NCBI GenBank assembly: GCA_021154885.1
Contig: JAJKHS010000134.1
Coordinates: 1-39,239, forward strand
Reading direction: 5' to 3'
DNA length: 39,239 nt
DNA from: Thermoanaerobaculum sp.
GTDB lineage: Bacteria > Acidobacteriota > Thermoanaerobaculia > Multivoradales > UBA5704
Part shown: positions 1-6,865 of the stretch, piece after piece
How positions within the stretch are numbered: the stretch's first letter is position 1
Layout: the number at the start of each line of letters is the position of its first letter
Position numbers and translations under genes: made by a program
The notes under the pieces: model-generated
What the model was told of the DNA's origin: nothing
The model's input: the letters and a program-made list of their open reading frames with translations, nothing else
The model's database searches: none

Positions 1-1206
1 GAGCAGCTCGTGCGGATGAAGAACGAGGCCGAGATCGAGTCCTCGGACCAGCACGTCGTCAACGCCGTCGAGTTCATGCTCCAGCACGCCTTCGAGAGCC
101 GGGCGAGCGACATCCACGTCGAGCCCAAGCGCGACGACAGCCTCATCCGCTTCCGCATCGACGGCGTGCTGCACGATATCCAGAAGATGCCCAAGATCGT
201 GCATGCCGCCGTCACCTCGCGCATCAAGACGATGTCGCGTCTGGACATCGCGGAGAAGCGCCGTCCCCAGGACGGCCGGGTGAAGATGAATCGCGGCGGC
301 CGCGAGGTCGAGCTGCGCGTCTCGACCCTCCCCGTCGCCTTCGGCGAGAAGCTGGTGATGCGCATCTTCGACCCGCAGGTGGTGATGCAGGACCTCGCCG
401 GGCTGGGGTTCTACCCCGACGAGTTGCAGACCTTCAACGACTTCATCAGCCGTCCTCACGGCGTCGTGCTGGTGACCGGTCCCACGGGCTCAGGGAAGAC
501 CACGACCCTCTACTCGGCCCTGAAGACGATCTGCACCCGGGAGATCAACGTCACCACCATCGAGGATCCGATCGAGATGGTCTACCCGGATTTCAACCAG
601 ACTGAGGTGCAGCTCAAGGTGGGGATCACCTTCGCCGCCGCCCTGCGCCACATCCTGCGCCAAGACCCGGACGTCATCATGGTGGGCGAGATCCGCGACA
701 ACGAGACGGCCCAGTACGCCATCCAGGCCGCGCTGACCGGTCACCTGGTCTTCTCCACCCTGCACACCAACGACGCCTCCTCCTCCATCTCCCGCCTGGC
801 GGACTTAGGCGTCGAGCGCTTCCTCATCAGCTCCACCCTGATCGGCGCCATGGCCCAGCGCCTGCTGCGCAAGATCTGCCCCCACTGCGCCACCGAGCGC
901 TACCTGGAGGCCGACGAGGTCGCCACCCTGCGCCTCGCCGTGCCGGCCGGCAAGCGGGTGAAGGTGAAGGAGGGGGAGGGGTGCTTCGAGTGCCGCAACA
1001 CCGGCTACCTCGGCCGCACCGGCATCTTCGAGATGATGCCGCTCGACGACAGTATCAAGAACCTCATCGTCTCCGGGGCGGATGCTCCGGAGATCAAGCG
1101 CGAGGCCGCCAAGAACGGCATGCGCACCCTGCGCCAGTCCGCCCTGCGCAAGCTGGCCGAAGGGATCACCACCTTCGAGGAGGTGGTGCGGGTGACGGGA
1201 CTGTAG
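1..1206 (+). CDS. Type IV pilus / type II secretion assembly ATPase (PilB/GspE family), 5'-truncated by window edge
   Basis: Hexameric cytoplasmic ATPase that powers pilus or pseudopilus extension. The reading frame is open from base 1, so the N-terminal part (including any GSPII_E_N domain) lies outside the window; about 401 residues are visible. Seen: the SDIHVEP segment typical of the N2 domain, the Walker A motif GPTGSGKTT (bases about 478-504), an Asp-box region (TTIEDPIE), Walker B (DPDVIMVGEIRD), a His box (GHLVFSTLHTND) and a zinc-type tetracysteine (CPHC then CFEC), all in the order expected of PilB/GspE and not PilT, which lacks the tetracysteine. It converges on the next gene with only 9 bp between. 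Whether it serves a pilus or a secretion system cannot be decided here; the PilZ gene at 24.0 kb is only weakly suggestive. Confidence 0.95.
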   Translation, partial: EQLVRMKNEAEIESSDQHVVNAVEFMLQHAFESRASDIHVEPKRDDSLIRFRIDGVLHDIQKMPKIVHAAVTSRIKTMSRLDIAEKRRPQDGRVKMNRGGREVELRVSTLPVAFGEKLVMRIFDPQVVMQDLAGLGFYPDELQTFNDFISRPHGVVLVTGPTGSGKTTTLYSALKTICTREINVTTIEDPIEMVYPDFNQTEVQLKVGITFAAALRHILRQDPDVIMVGEIRDNETAQYAIQAALTGHLVFSTLHTNDASSSISRLADLGVERFLISSTLIGAMAQRLLRKICPHCATERYLEADEVATLRLAVPAGKRVKVKEGEGCFECRNTGYLGRTGIFEMMPLDDSIKNLIVSGADAPEIKREAAKNGMRTLRQSALRKLAEGITTFEEVVRVTGL

Positions 1207-1215
1207 GGCGTCTCC

Positions 1216-1998
1216 CTACCCCACCGCCACCTCCCCCGTGTAGTGCTGCCGCACCAATTCCTGGGCGCGGACGGCGTCCTCCCGCGGCTCGGCGATGCGG
1301 CCGAAGAGGGTCTTGTAGGTGAGGCCCAGGGTCTCCAGGTCCTGCTGCTGGAGAAGCTTGATCAGCTCGTCCAGGGCGCGCTGTGAGGCTCCGGGATGGA
1401 TCTTGCGCTCGGACTCCCGCTCCAGCAGGACGAGGGCGAAGAGGAGCGGCTCGGGCAGCTCGGCCGGCGAGGGCTCCGGCGGCGACGGCGGGAACTGGCG
1501 CCCCTGGACGAGCTTCTCCTCCAGCGCCGGGGCCGCCGGCAGCTCCGGGACCGGCGCCCTGCGCTCGAAGAGGAACGGGATCGAGCGCACCTGGTGGGCG
1601 AAGCGCGAGAACAGCCCCACCAGCTCCTTCTCTGAGGCGAAGTTGCCCACCAGACGGGCGTCGCGGCCGATCTCCAGCCGCTCCGTCTCCTGCAAGACCA
1701 CGTGGGCGCGGGCCGACTCCTCCAGTTGCAGGCTGCGGGCCGCGACCTTCCAGGCCGTGAGGAAGCCCTGGACGTAGCAGGTGTCGGGGCAGCGTACGGT
1801 GACGGCCTCCACCTCGACGCCGCGGTCGATGCGGATGGAGCCGCCCATCGACTCCAGGGTGCCGTACTTGCCCGAGTTCTGGACCACCAGGTTGCCGGGC
1901 GCGTGGATCGAGAGCTGTCCCTCGGGGTCGATTTCGATGCGCAGGCCCCTGGGGATGATCATGGTGGGCGCGAGATTTTCTGCGGGGCTCCGGCTCAT
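1216..1998 (-). CDS. Bactofilin-like beta-helix protein with a C-terminal extension
   Basis: 260 aa, not confidently assigned. Residues about 15-125 are a run of short alternating hydrophobic/polar strands with regularly spaced Gly (for example SMGGSIRIDRGVEVEAV and ERLEIGRDARLVGNF), which looks like the right-handed beta-helix of bactofilins, the polymer-forming scaffold proteins. The second half is Pro/Glu-rich, then alpha-helical, unlike a minimal bactofilin. The ATG at 1998 has a good ribosome site (AAGGAGG, about 7 nt upstream). It follows the M23 gene by 24 bp on the same strand; bactofilin genes are known to sit beside M23 peptidase genes that they position for cell-shape control (Helicobacter CcmA/Csd, Hyphomonas LmdC/BacA), and this context supports the call. 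No signal peptide, so probably cytoplasmic. Confidence 0.55.
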   Translation of the reverse strand: MSRSPAENLAPTMIIPRGLRIEIDPEGQLSIHAPGNLVVQNSGKYGTLESMGGSIRIDRGVEVEAVTVRCPDTCYVQGFLTAWKVAARSLQLEESARAHVVLQETERLEIGRDARLVGNFASEKELVGLFSRFAHQVRSIPFLFERRAPVPELPAAPALEEKLVQGRQFPPSPPEPSPAELPEPLLFALVLLERESERKIHPGASQRALDELIKLLQQQDLETLGLTYKTLFGRIAEPREDAVRAQELVRQHYTGEVAVG

Positions 1999-2022
1999 GG
2001 GTTTTCCTCCTTCACGGCCCGT

Positions 2023-3075
2023 CTACCGCTCGACGGCGGGCGGCAGCGGCTCGAAGCTCTGGACCGGCCTGGCATTGCGGGCGCGCAGCAGCAGGCGATC
2101 GTCGTTGGGCCAGCGGCGGTCCAGGATGTACAGCAGCGGATCGATGGGGCGAAAGACGCCGTCCGCCCCTTTGCGGCGGATCTCGTAGTACAGGTGGGGG
2201 CTGGTGCTCCAACCCGTATTTCCCACCGTCGCCAGGCGGTCGCCCCGGCGCACCTTCTGGCCGGCGCGCACCTCCACCCGGTCGGCGTGGCCGAAGATGG
2301 TGACGAAGCCGTCGCCGTCGCGGATCAGGACCAGGTTGCCGTAGCGCCACCAGCCGCGGCTGCGGGCCAGGGGATACTGCCCGGCGAAAGCCACCACGCC
2401 GTCGGCCGGGGCATAGACCGGCGTGCCCACCGGGGCCGCCAGGTCGACGCCGGGGTGGAGCTCGATTTCCTTGGTGAACGGGCTGCGCCGGTCGCCGAAG
2501 GGGCTGATGAGCACGAACCCCTTGCCGCGCAGCGGACAGACCGACGGCGTGGTGCGCACCTGGTCGGGATGGGAGGTCTCGAAGCTCCCCACCACGCGCA
2601 GGTCGGCGTCGACCTCCCGCAGGCGGTTGCGGATATGGTCGCGCAGGCGGTCCCCCTGTTCGACGACGCCAGCGTAGATCGATTCCGGCACCTGCACACG
2701 GGAGGCGGGCACGGCCTGGCGGGGTGGGCGGACCGGCGGCAGGCCGTAGGCCAGGAAAACCTTTTCCAGGCGCAGATCGAGGTCCTCCGCCCGGCGGTCG
2801 AGAGCGCCCAGGGGGCCCAGAAGCCCTTGCAGCCGCTCGCCCTGCCGGCTGCGCTCGGCGGTCAGGGACTGGTACTCCTGGCGGTTCATCTGGCCGGCGA
2901 TCACGCCCGGCGCCACGGCCACGGCCAGCGCCACGGCCAGCACCCAGAGGAGCGCCGGCACCGCCCAAACGGTGAGCTGGCGGCGCGACAGGAAGAGGTA
3001 GCGCACCCGCTTGCGGATGTCGCTGGGATGAATCTGGACCTCGAGGCTCCAGCGCTCGCTCGCGCCGGAGCTCAC
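2023..3075 (-). CDS. Membrane-anchored M23 (LytM) peptidase-fold protein with altered zinc site
   Basis: 350 aa. Short cytoplasmic N-terminus, one membrane segment (about residues 32-52, LTVWAVPALLWVLAVALAV), a periplasmic helical stretch likely to coil, then a C-terminal LytM domain. Family landmarks: HPGVD (H207, D211: first two zinc ligands) and FGHAD (H263, catalytic). The usual HLH motif reads H294-L-Y296, so the third zinc ligand is a tyrosine. If the alignment is right the protein is a degenerate LytM factor that regulates other hydrolases instead of cutting peptidoglycan itself. Start chosen as GTG at 3075 because it overlaps the IMPase stop (GTGA), the normal coupling arrangement. 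Downstream lies the bactofilin-like gene, suggesting a shape or division module. Confidence 0.85.
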   Translation of the reverse strand: MSSGASERWSLEVQIHPSDIRKRVRYLFLSRRQLTVWAVPALLWVLAVALAVAVAPGVIAGQMNRQEYQSLTAERSRQGERLQGLLGPLGALDRRAEDLDLRLEKVFLAYGLPPVRPPRQAVPASRVQVPESIYAGVVEQGDRLRDHIRNRLREVDADLRVVGSFETSHPDQVRTTPSVCPLRGKGFVLISPFGDRRSPFTKEIELHPGVDLAAPVGTPVYAPADGVVAFAGQYPLARSRGWWRYGNLVLIRDGDGFVTIFGHADRVEVRAGQKVRRGDRLATVGNTGWSTSPHLYYEIRRKGADGVFRPIDPLLYILDRRWPNDDRLLLRARNARPVQSFEPLPPAVER

Positions 3076-3920
3076 GGCCCGACCGGCTCCGGCGCAGGCG
3101 AGCGGAAGGGGTTCACCCGTTCGATGGCCTCCTCGCTGGCGTGGCGCTGGACGATCGCCAGCAGGTCGCGATGCACCGCGGGGCCGCCTGCCACGATGTT
3201 GCCGCTGGCGAAGAAACCGTCGCGGCCGTCGAGGTCGGTGACCACGCCGCCGGCCTCGCGCACCAGCAGGATACCGGCGCCGATGTCCCACGGCGAGAGG
3301 CGGAACTCGAAGAAGCCGTCGTACACCCCGGCCGCCGTGTAGGCGAGGTCGAGCGCCGCCGAGCCGCAGCGGCGGATGGCCTTGGCGTAGTGGAAGACGT
3401 CGCGGAAGATCCCCAGATAGAGGTCGAGCGTGGAGAGCGCCCGGAACGGATAGCCGGTGGCGAGGAAGGCGCCGGCAATGCCGTCCCGCCGGGTCGCTGA
3501 CATCGGCCGGCCGTTCCAGAAGGCGCCGCCGCCGCGCGTGGCGGTGAACAGGTTCTTCCCCTCTGGATCCTCGATCACCGCCACCAGCAGCTCGTCGCCC
3601 TTGCGGCAGGCGACCGAGACAGAATAGACGGGCAGCCCCTGAAGAAAGTTGGTGGTGCCGTCCAGGGGATCGATGAGCCATTCGTAGTCGCCGCTCCCCT
3701 GCCCCGCGCCGCCCCCCTCCTCGGCCAGGATACGGTGGTCCGGGAACCGCCTGCGGATCGTGGCCAGGACGGCGGCCTCGCTCTCCTGGTCCGCCTGGCT
3801 GACGAAGTCGTTCTCCGCCTTGGCCCGCACCTCGAGCCCGGCCTGGCGGAAATAGCGGGAGAGGATCTCCGCCCCGGCATGGGCGGCGGCGACGGCGGTC
3901 TGAAGGAGGTCGTCGATCAT
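3072..3920 (-). CDS. Inositol monophosphatase family protein (SuhB/CysQ-like)
   Basis: 282 aa, the usual family length. Mg2+-dependent phosphatase fold hydrolysing inositol-1-phosphate or related sugar phosphates or 3'-phosphoadenosine compounds; the substrate cannot be told from sequence. Metal-site residues are all present: EEGGG (E67/E68), WLIDPLDGTTNF (D84, D87; motif 1) and SPWDIGAG (motif 2 near the C-terminus). The ATG at 3920 begins the family-typical N-terminus. The gene is the first of a three-gene operon: its TGA overlaps the M23 start by 4 bp. There is no Shine-Dalgarno; instead a -10-like element lies 9 nt upstream. Confidence 0.93.
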   Translation of the reverse strand: MIDDLLQTAVAAAHAGAEILSRYFRQAGLEVRAKAENDFVSQADQESEAAVLATIRRRFPDHRILAEEGGGAGQGSGDYEWLIDPLDGTTNFLQGLPVYSVSVACRKGDELLVAVIEDPEGKNLFTATRGGGAFWNGRPMSATRRDGIAGAFLATGYPFRALSTLDLYLGIFRDVFHYAKAIRRCGSAALDLAYTAAGVYDGFFEFRLSPWDIGAGILLVREAGGVVTDLDGRDGFFASGNIVAGGPAVHRDLLAIVQRHASEEAIERVNPFRSPAPEPVGP

Positions 3921-3929
3921 GGCGGGCCT

Positions 3930-3935
3930 ATTATG
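3930..3935 (-). promoter_or_regulatory. Candidate -10 element for the IMPase operon
   Basis: On the minus strand CATAAT ends 9 nt before the ATG at 3920, with no purine-rich ribosome site between. This fits a leaderless or nearly leaderless transcript. No convincing -35 was found. Confidence 0.4.
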
Positions 3936-3940
3936 CCTGA

Positions 3941-4003
3941 GCCCCCCTGGGATAAAAGAAGCGGAGTAAGTTGCCGGCGGGACGCCGGCGGTCCCAGGGG
4001 GGC
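3941..4003. repeat. REP-like hairpin element, copy 1, with opposed 12-bp arms
   Basis: Intergenic between the GH113-like gene and the IMPase operon. A 12-bp stretch GCCCCCCTGGGA (3941-3952) is perfectly inverted at 3992-4003. The segment 3973-4002, read on the minus strand, is CCCCCCTGGGACC followed by GCCGGCG-TCC-CGCCGGC, a perfect 7-bp stem with a 3-nt loop. The same 30-mer recurs at 31593-31622 with one mismatch, and a shortened relative flanks the RAYT gene at 37.4 and 38.5 kb. It could also work as a bidirectional terminator. Confidence 0.7.
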
Positions 4004-4018
4004 TTGCTCCGGAAGGGT

Positions 4019-5782
4019 CTACGGGACCTTGGTCCGGTAATACTCTTTGATCGCTTTTTCCGCCTGCCTCCCCTGGAACCGGAAATCCGCCTCGCCACCA
4101 CCCTCCCCTCCGGGCGCGCTGAAGGCCTTCCAGACGAAGGTGCCGGCGAGCCACGGCCGATGATCGAGGGCGGCGAAGAGGGCCTGGTAGGCCAGGGCCT
4201 GGTCCTCCTCCGAATACTCTCCCCCTTCGGTGTGGGGAGCCAGCCAGGCGCCGCGGTGGGCGGCGAAGCCCACCTCGGTGAGGAGCACCCTCTTGCCCGT
4301 CCGCTGAGCAGCCCTGGCAAAGCGCTCCGCCACCTCGCGGGCGCCACGGTCGAGGTCCGCCCGGGTGGCCTGCGGCGAAGCGGACAGCGGATAATAGGAG
4401 TCGAGGCCGATGACGTCGAGGGCATCCCAGAAGTGCACGCCCTCGAGATCGCCGTACCAGTTGCCGGAGTAGGTCACGACCCCGGGGTAGAGGAGGCGCA
4501 CGGCGGCGATCAGGTCCCGCCACTCGGCCTCCCGCTTCACCGTCTTCGACAGCTCGCAGCCGACGCTGAACAGGTCCGCTCCGGCCCAGCGAGCGAGGAA
4601 GGCGTGGTGGAGGACGTAGCGCCGGTAGCCCTGCCACCAGCGCGCCCAGTCCTCCTCGCTCTTCATCTCCACGTCCCCCGGCCAGCTACCGTGGGAGACC
4701 CAGAGATGGGGCTTGTAGAGGACGTGGAACCCCCGCGCCCGGGCCAGCCGCGTGGCGCGGATGAGCCCGACGTCGGTCTCGCTCCCCGGGTGGCGGTTCA
4801 GATAGGCCATCTCCGGCCGGTCCGGCGCCCGCTGGAAGGCGAAGGGCATGAGCGACACGGCGTTGGCGCCGAGGGCGGCGAAGGCGCCGAGCTGCTTTCC
4901 CACGACCGGCGCGTGATAGCCCGTCTCCAGGCGGTTGAGCATGGCGAGCGAGATTCCGGCGAGGAAGGGAGGGAGAGGAGAAGGTTTTTGATTTTTGATT
5001 TTTGAATTCTGGATGGGGACGGCGGAGAGTTGCTCAAGGATGTCCGCCACCGCTTGTTGCGACGGTGGGTGGGCCAGCTTCTCGGCCAGCGTGGACCCAG
5101 GCAGCTTGTCGATCACGGCCGCGGCCGCGGGGGTCCAGAGAAGCGCCGAGGCGTCGGGCGCGTCTGCTCGGACCAGGAGGTCTTCGGCCGCTGGAAGGAC
5201 CCGGGCGGCAGCGAAGAGCGGCAGCCACTCTCGCCAGGGGCGTCCGTACCAGTCCCCGGAGAGCCAGAGTGCGGCGCCGCGCTCCAGCCAGGGCGGTGCC
5301 TTGGCGGAAAGACCGGCCCGGGAGATCAGCACCCGCGCCAGGGCGTAGCGATAGGCTCCAAGGTCGCGGGGGTCCCAAACGAGATGGAGATCGGCCTGCC
5401 GGCCCGGCACGGCCTCGCCGATCTCGCCGGTGTGGCGCCCCTGGGCCACGGTGTCCGGCTCGACCACGACGGTGAGCGGCTTGTCCTGCGTCCCTGGCGC
5501 CCCCGGCACGCGGGGCGCCATCTCGGCCGCGGCGCGATCCAGGTCGGCGGCGAGGCGGACCAGCTCGGGCCTGGCGCGATCCCCCGGTGGCACCAGGAGC
5601 GTCACCCGGTCGCCGCGGATCGGCGCCAGGGCCGCGAAGGTGCGGTTCCAATCCGCCAGCTCGTCCCCCGGCCGGACCGCCGGCGGCGTCGGCGTTGCCT
5701 CCTCCGCGGCCCCTCGCATGTCGCGGGCGCACGCCGCCGGGCTGACGGCCAGGAGGAGCAGCGCGGCGGCAGGCCGGAGCAT
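4019..5782 (-). CDS. Secreted GH113-like glycoside hydrolase with an N-terminal degenerate peptidase-like domain
   Basis: 587 aa from ATG 5782. A TTG at 5791 overlapping the upstream stop (TTGA) is an alternative start; neither has a clear ribosome site. Signal peptide at residues 1-20, possibly a lipoprotein (SPAAC). Residues about 60-250 contain a stretch (PPWLERGAALWLSG) resembling the Glu-zincin 'MA' peptidases but with no HExxH, so likely inactive. The C-terminal TIM barrel resembles GH113 (beta-mannanase-like): FSVGCELSKT carries the putative acid/base Glu, then YPGVVTYSGNW, WDALDVIGLDSYYPL and LLTEVGF with the putative nucleophile Glu. The two halves are joined by a linker (IQNSKIKNQKPSPLPP) encoded by an AT-rich heptamer repeat. 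Substrate unknown. It follows the SnoaL-like gene on the same strand. Confidence 0.8.
   Translation of the reverse strand: MLRPAAALLLLAVSPAACARDMRGAAEEATPTPPAVRPGDELADWNRTFAALAPIRGDRVTLLVPPGDRARPELVRLAADLDRAAAEMAPRVPGAPGTQDKPLTVVVEPDTVAQGRHTGEIGEAVPGRQADLHLVWDPRDLGAYRYALARVLISRAGLSAKAPPWLERGAALWLSGDWYGRPWREWLPLFAAARVLPAAEDLLVRADAPDASALLWTPAAAAVIDKLPGSTLAEKLAHPPSQQAVADILEQLSAVPIQNSKIKNQKPSPLPPFLAGISLAMLNRLETGYHAPVVGKQLGAFAALGANAVSLMPFAFQRAPDRPEMAYLNRHPGSETDVGLIRATRLARARGFHVLYKPHLWVSHGSWPGDVEMKSEEDWARWWQGYRRYVLHHAFLARWAGADLFSVGCELSKTVKREAEWRDLIAAVRLLYPGVVTYSGNWYGDLEGVHFWDALDVIGLDSYYPLSASPQATRADLDRGAREVAERFARAAQRTGKRVLLTEVGFAAHRGAWLAPHTEGGEYSEEDQALAYQALFAALDHRPWLAGTFVWKAFSAPGGEGGGEADFRFQGRQAEKAIKEYYRTKVP
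4985..5013. repeat. AT-rich heptamer repeat (TTTTTGA x3) inside a GC-rich gene
   Basis: Three in-phase TTTTTGA units followed by ATTCTGGA, an abrupt low-GC island in a gene that is otherwise GC-rich. Read on the coding strand it gives IQNSKIKNQK in the interdomain linker. Slipped-strand change of one 7-mer would shift the frame. Confidence 0.85.
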
Positions 5783-5787
5783 CGGGA

Positions 5788-6699
5788 TCAAGGATGGCCC
5801 GCGTGGGGGGACTTGGGCGTCGCCGGCGCGGGCGGCGTGGAATTGAAAAGCTCCAGCACCACCTTCCAGGAGCCGTCCGCCTGCTTCTTCCAGATCCGCA
5901 GGTAGTAGCCCTGCTCGGCGCCGACCTCCTCCTTGCCCAGGGTATACCCAAGGTCGCCCGAGGAGGCGATCCGCGCCTGGATGGGCAACCAGCCCACCTT
6001 CGCCGGATGGGCCGAGAGGGTCTGCAGGATCGCCTTCTTCGAGACCACCGGCAGCGCGCCCTCGCGATGCAGGCGGGCGTCGGCGGCGAGGACGCCGGCA
6101 TAGGCTGCCGCGGCCCCCTTGGCCGCCGCCTCGGCGAAGGCGCGGTCGGCTCGCAGGAGGGTCGCCTTGCCGCGGGATTCATCCTCCACCTTGGGCGGGT
6201 TCTCGACCAGAGCCGGGCTCGCCTTGGCGATCTTCACCGCGGTGGCGCTCGCCGGCGGCGCGGGGGTCGAGCAGCCGGCGTCGAACTGCACCTTGTACGA
6301 GCCGTCCGCCTGCTTGCGCCAGACGGTCGTGTAGAAGCCGTGGATGACTTTCGGATCGCTCTTGTCCCTGGACCGCAGCTCCCAGGGTCCCGTGGTGTAG
6401 CCAAGGTCGCCGGCCAGAGAGACATCGGCCTGCACCGGGTGCCAGGACAGCAGGCTCGGCTGCGCCGGACGGGACTGCCACGTGTCCTTGCCGGAGACCA
6501 GCCCCGGAGCGAAGATGACGGAGTCGTCGGCGAGGTATTCGAGGAACGCGGCGCGGGTCCCCTTCTCCGCCGAGACCTTGGAGAAGGCCTTCTCGGCGGC
6601 GACCACAGCATTGAGCGCCGCCTGGCGGTCCACCGTGACGGCGAGGCTCGGGAGGGCGGCGAAGGCCGCCAGAATCCAGACGACAAGGGATCTCTTCAT
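5788..6699 (-). CDS. Exported protein with two tandem SnoaL-like (NTF2-fold, DUF4440-type) domains
   Basis: 303 aa, with a signal peptide (MKRSLVVWILAAFAALPSLA). Two homologous halves: residues about 25-145 and 170-290 each begin with a helix (AEKAFSKVSAEKG / ADRAFAEAAAKGAAAAY), pass through a strand motif (LAGDLGYTTGPWE / SSGDLGYTLGKEE) and end with WRKQADGSYKV / WKKQADGSWKV. This duplication is plain from the sequence. NTF2-fold domains hold small hydrophobic ligands or act as enzymes, so no function can be given. ATG 6699 has AGGAG upstream. Its stop overlaps the alternative TTG start of the GH113-like gene, so the two are probably cotranscribed. Confidence 0.85.
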   Translation of the reverse strand: MKRSLVVWILAAFAALPSLAVTVDRQAALNAVVAAEKAFSKVSAEKGTRAAFLEYLADDSVIFAPGLVSGKDTWQSRPAQPSLLSWHPVQADVSLAGDLGYTTGPWELRSRDKSDPKVIHGFYTTVWRKQADGSYKVQFDAGCSTPAPPASATAVKIAKASPALVENPPKVEDESRGKATLLRADRAFAEAAAKGAAAAYAGVLAADARLHREGALPVVSKKAILQTLSAHPAKVGWLPIQARIASSGDLGYTLGKEEVGAEQGYYLRIWKKQADGSWKVVLELFNSTPPAPATPKSPHAGHP

Positions 6700-6704
6700 A
6701 AGAT

Positions 6705-6758
6705 TCAGGCTCCTCTGTTCAAGGTCCTCTCAGGCTCCTCTGATCGACTCAGGCTCCT
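6705..6758. repeat. Three direct copies of TCAGGCTCCT upstream of the SnoaL-like gene
   Basis: Copies at 6705-6714, 6730-6739 and 6749-6758, the last two spaced 19 bp and the first two 25 bp. On the transcribed (minus) strand each reads AGGAGCCTGA and so contains an AGGAG Shine-Dalgarno core; only the nearest one can serve the ATG at 6699. Could be a regulator binding array or a leftover of small duplications. Confidence 0.6.
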
Positions 6759-6847
6759 GATCGTGAGGCCCGGATCATAGCCCGGGATTGAAATCCTATC
6801 CCTTATACACATCCCACCCTGCTTTTCGACTGATGACGGCGCCTCGC

Positions 6848-6857
6848 GCGATACACT
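6848..6857 (+). promoter_or_regulatory. Candidate extended -10 promoter of the S46 peptidase gene
   Basis: GCGATACACT, ending 8 nt before the ATG at 6866; no ribosome site lies between. It matches the GCG[G/A]TANNNT pattern found before five other genes in this window. Confidence 0.5.
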
Positions 6858-6865
6858 CCCCCGCC

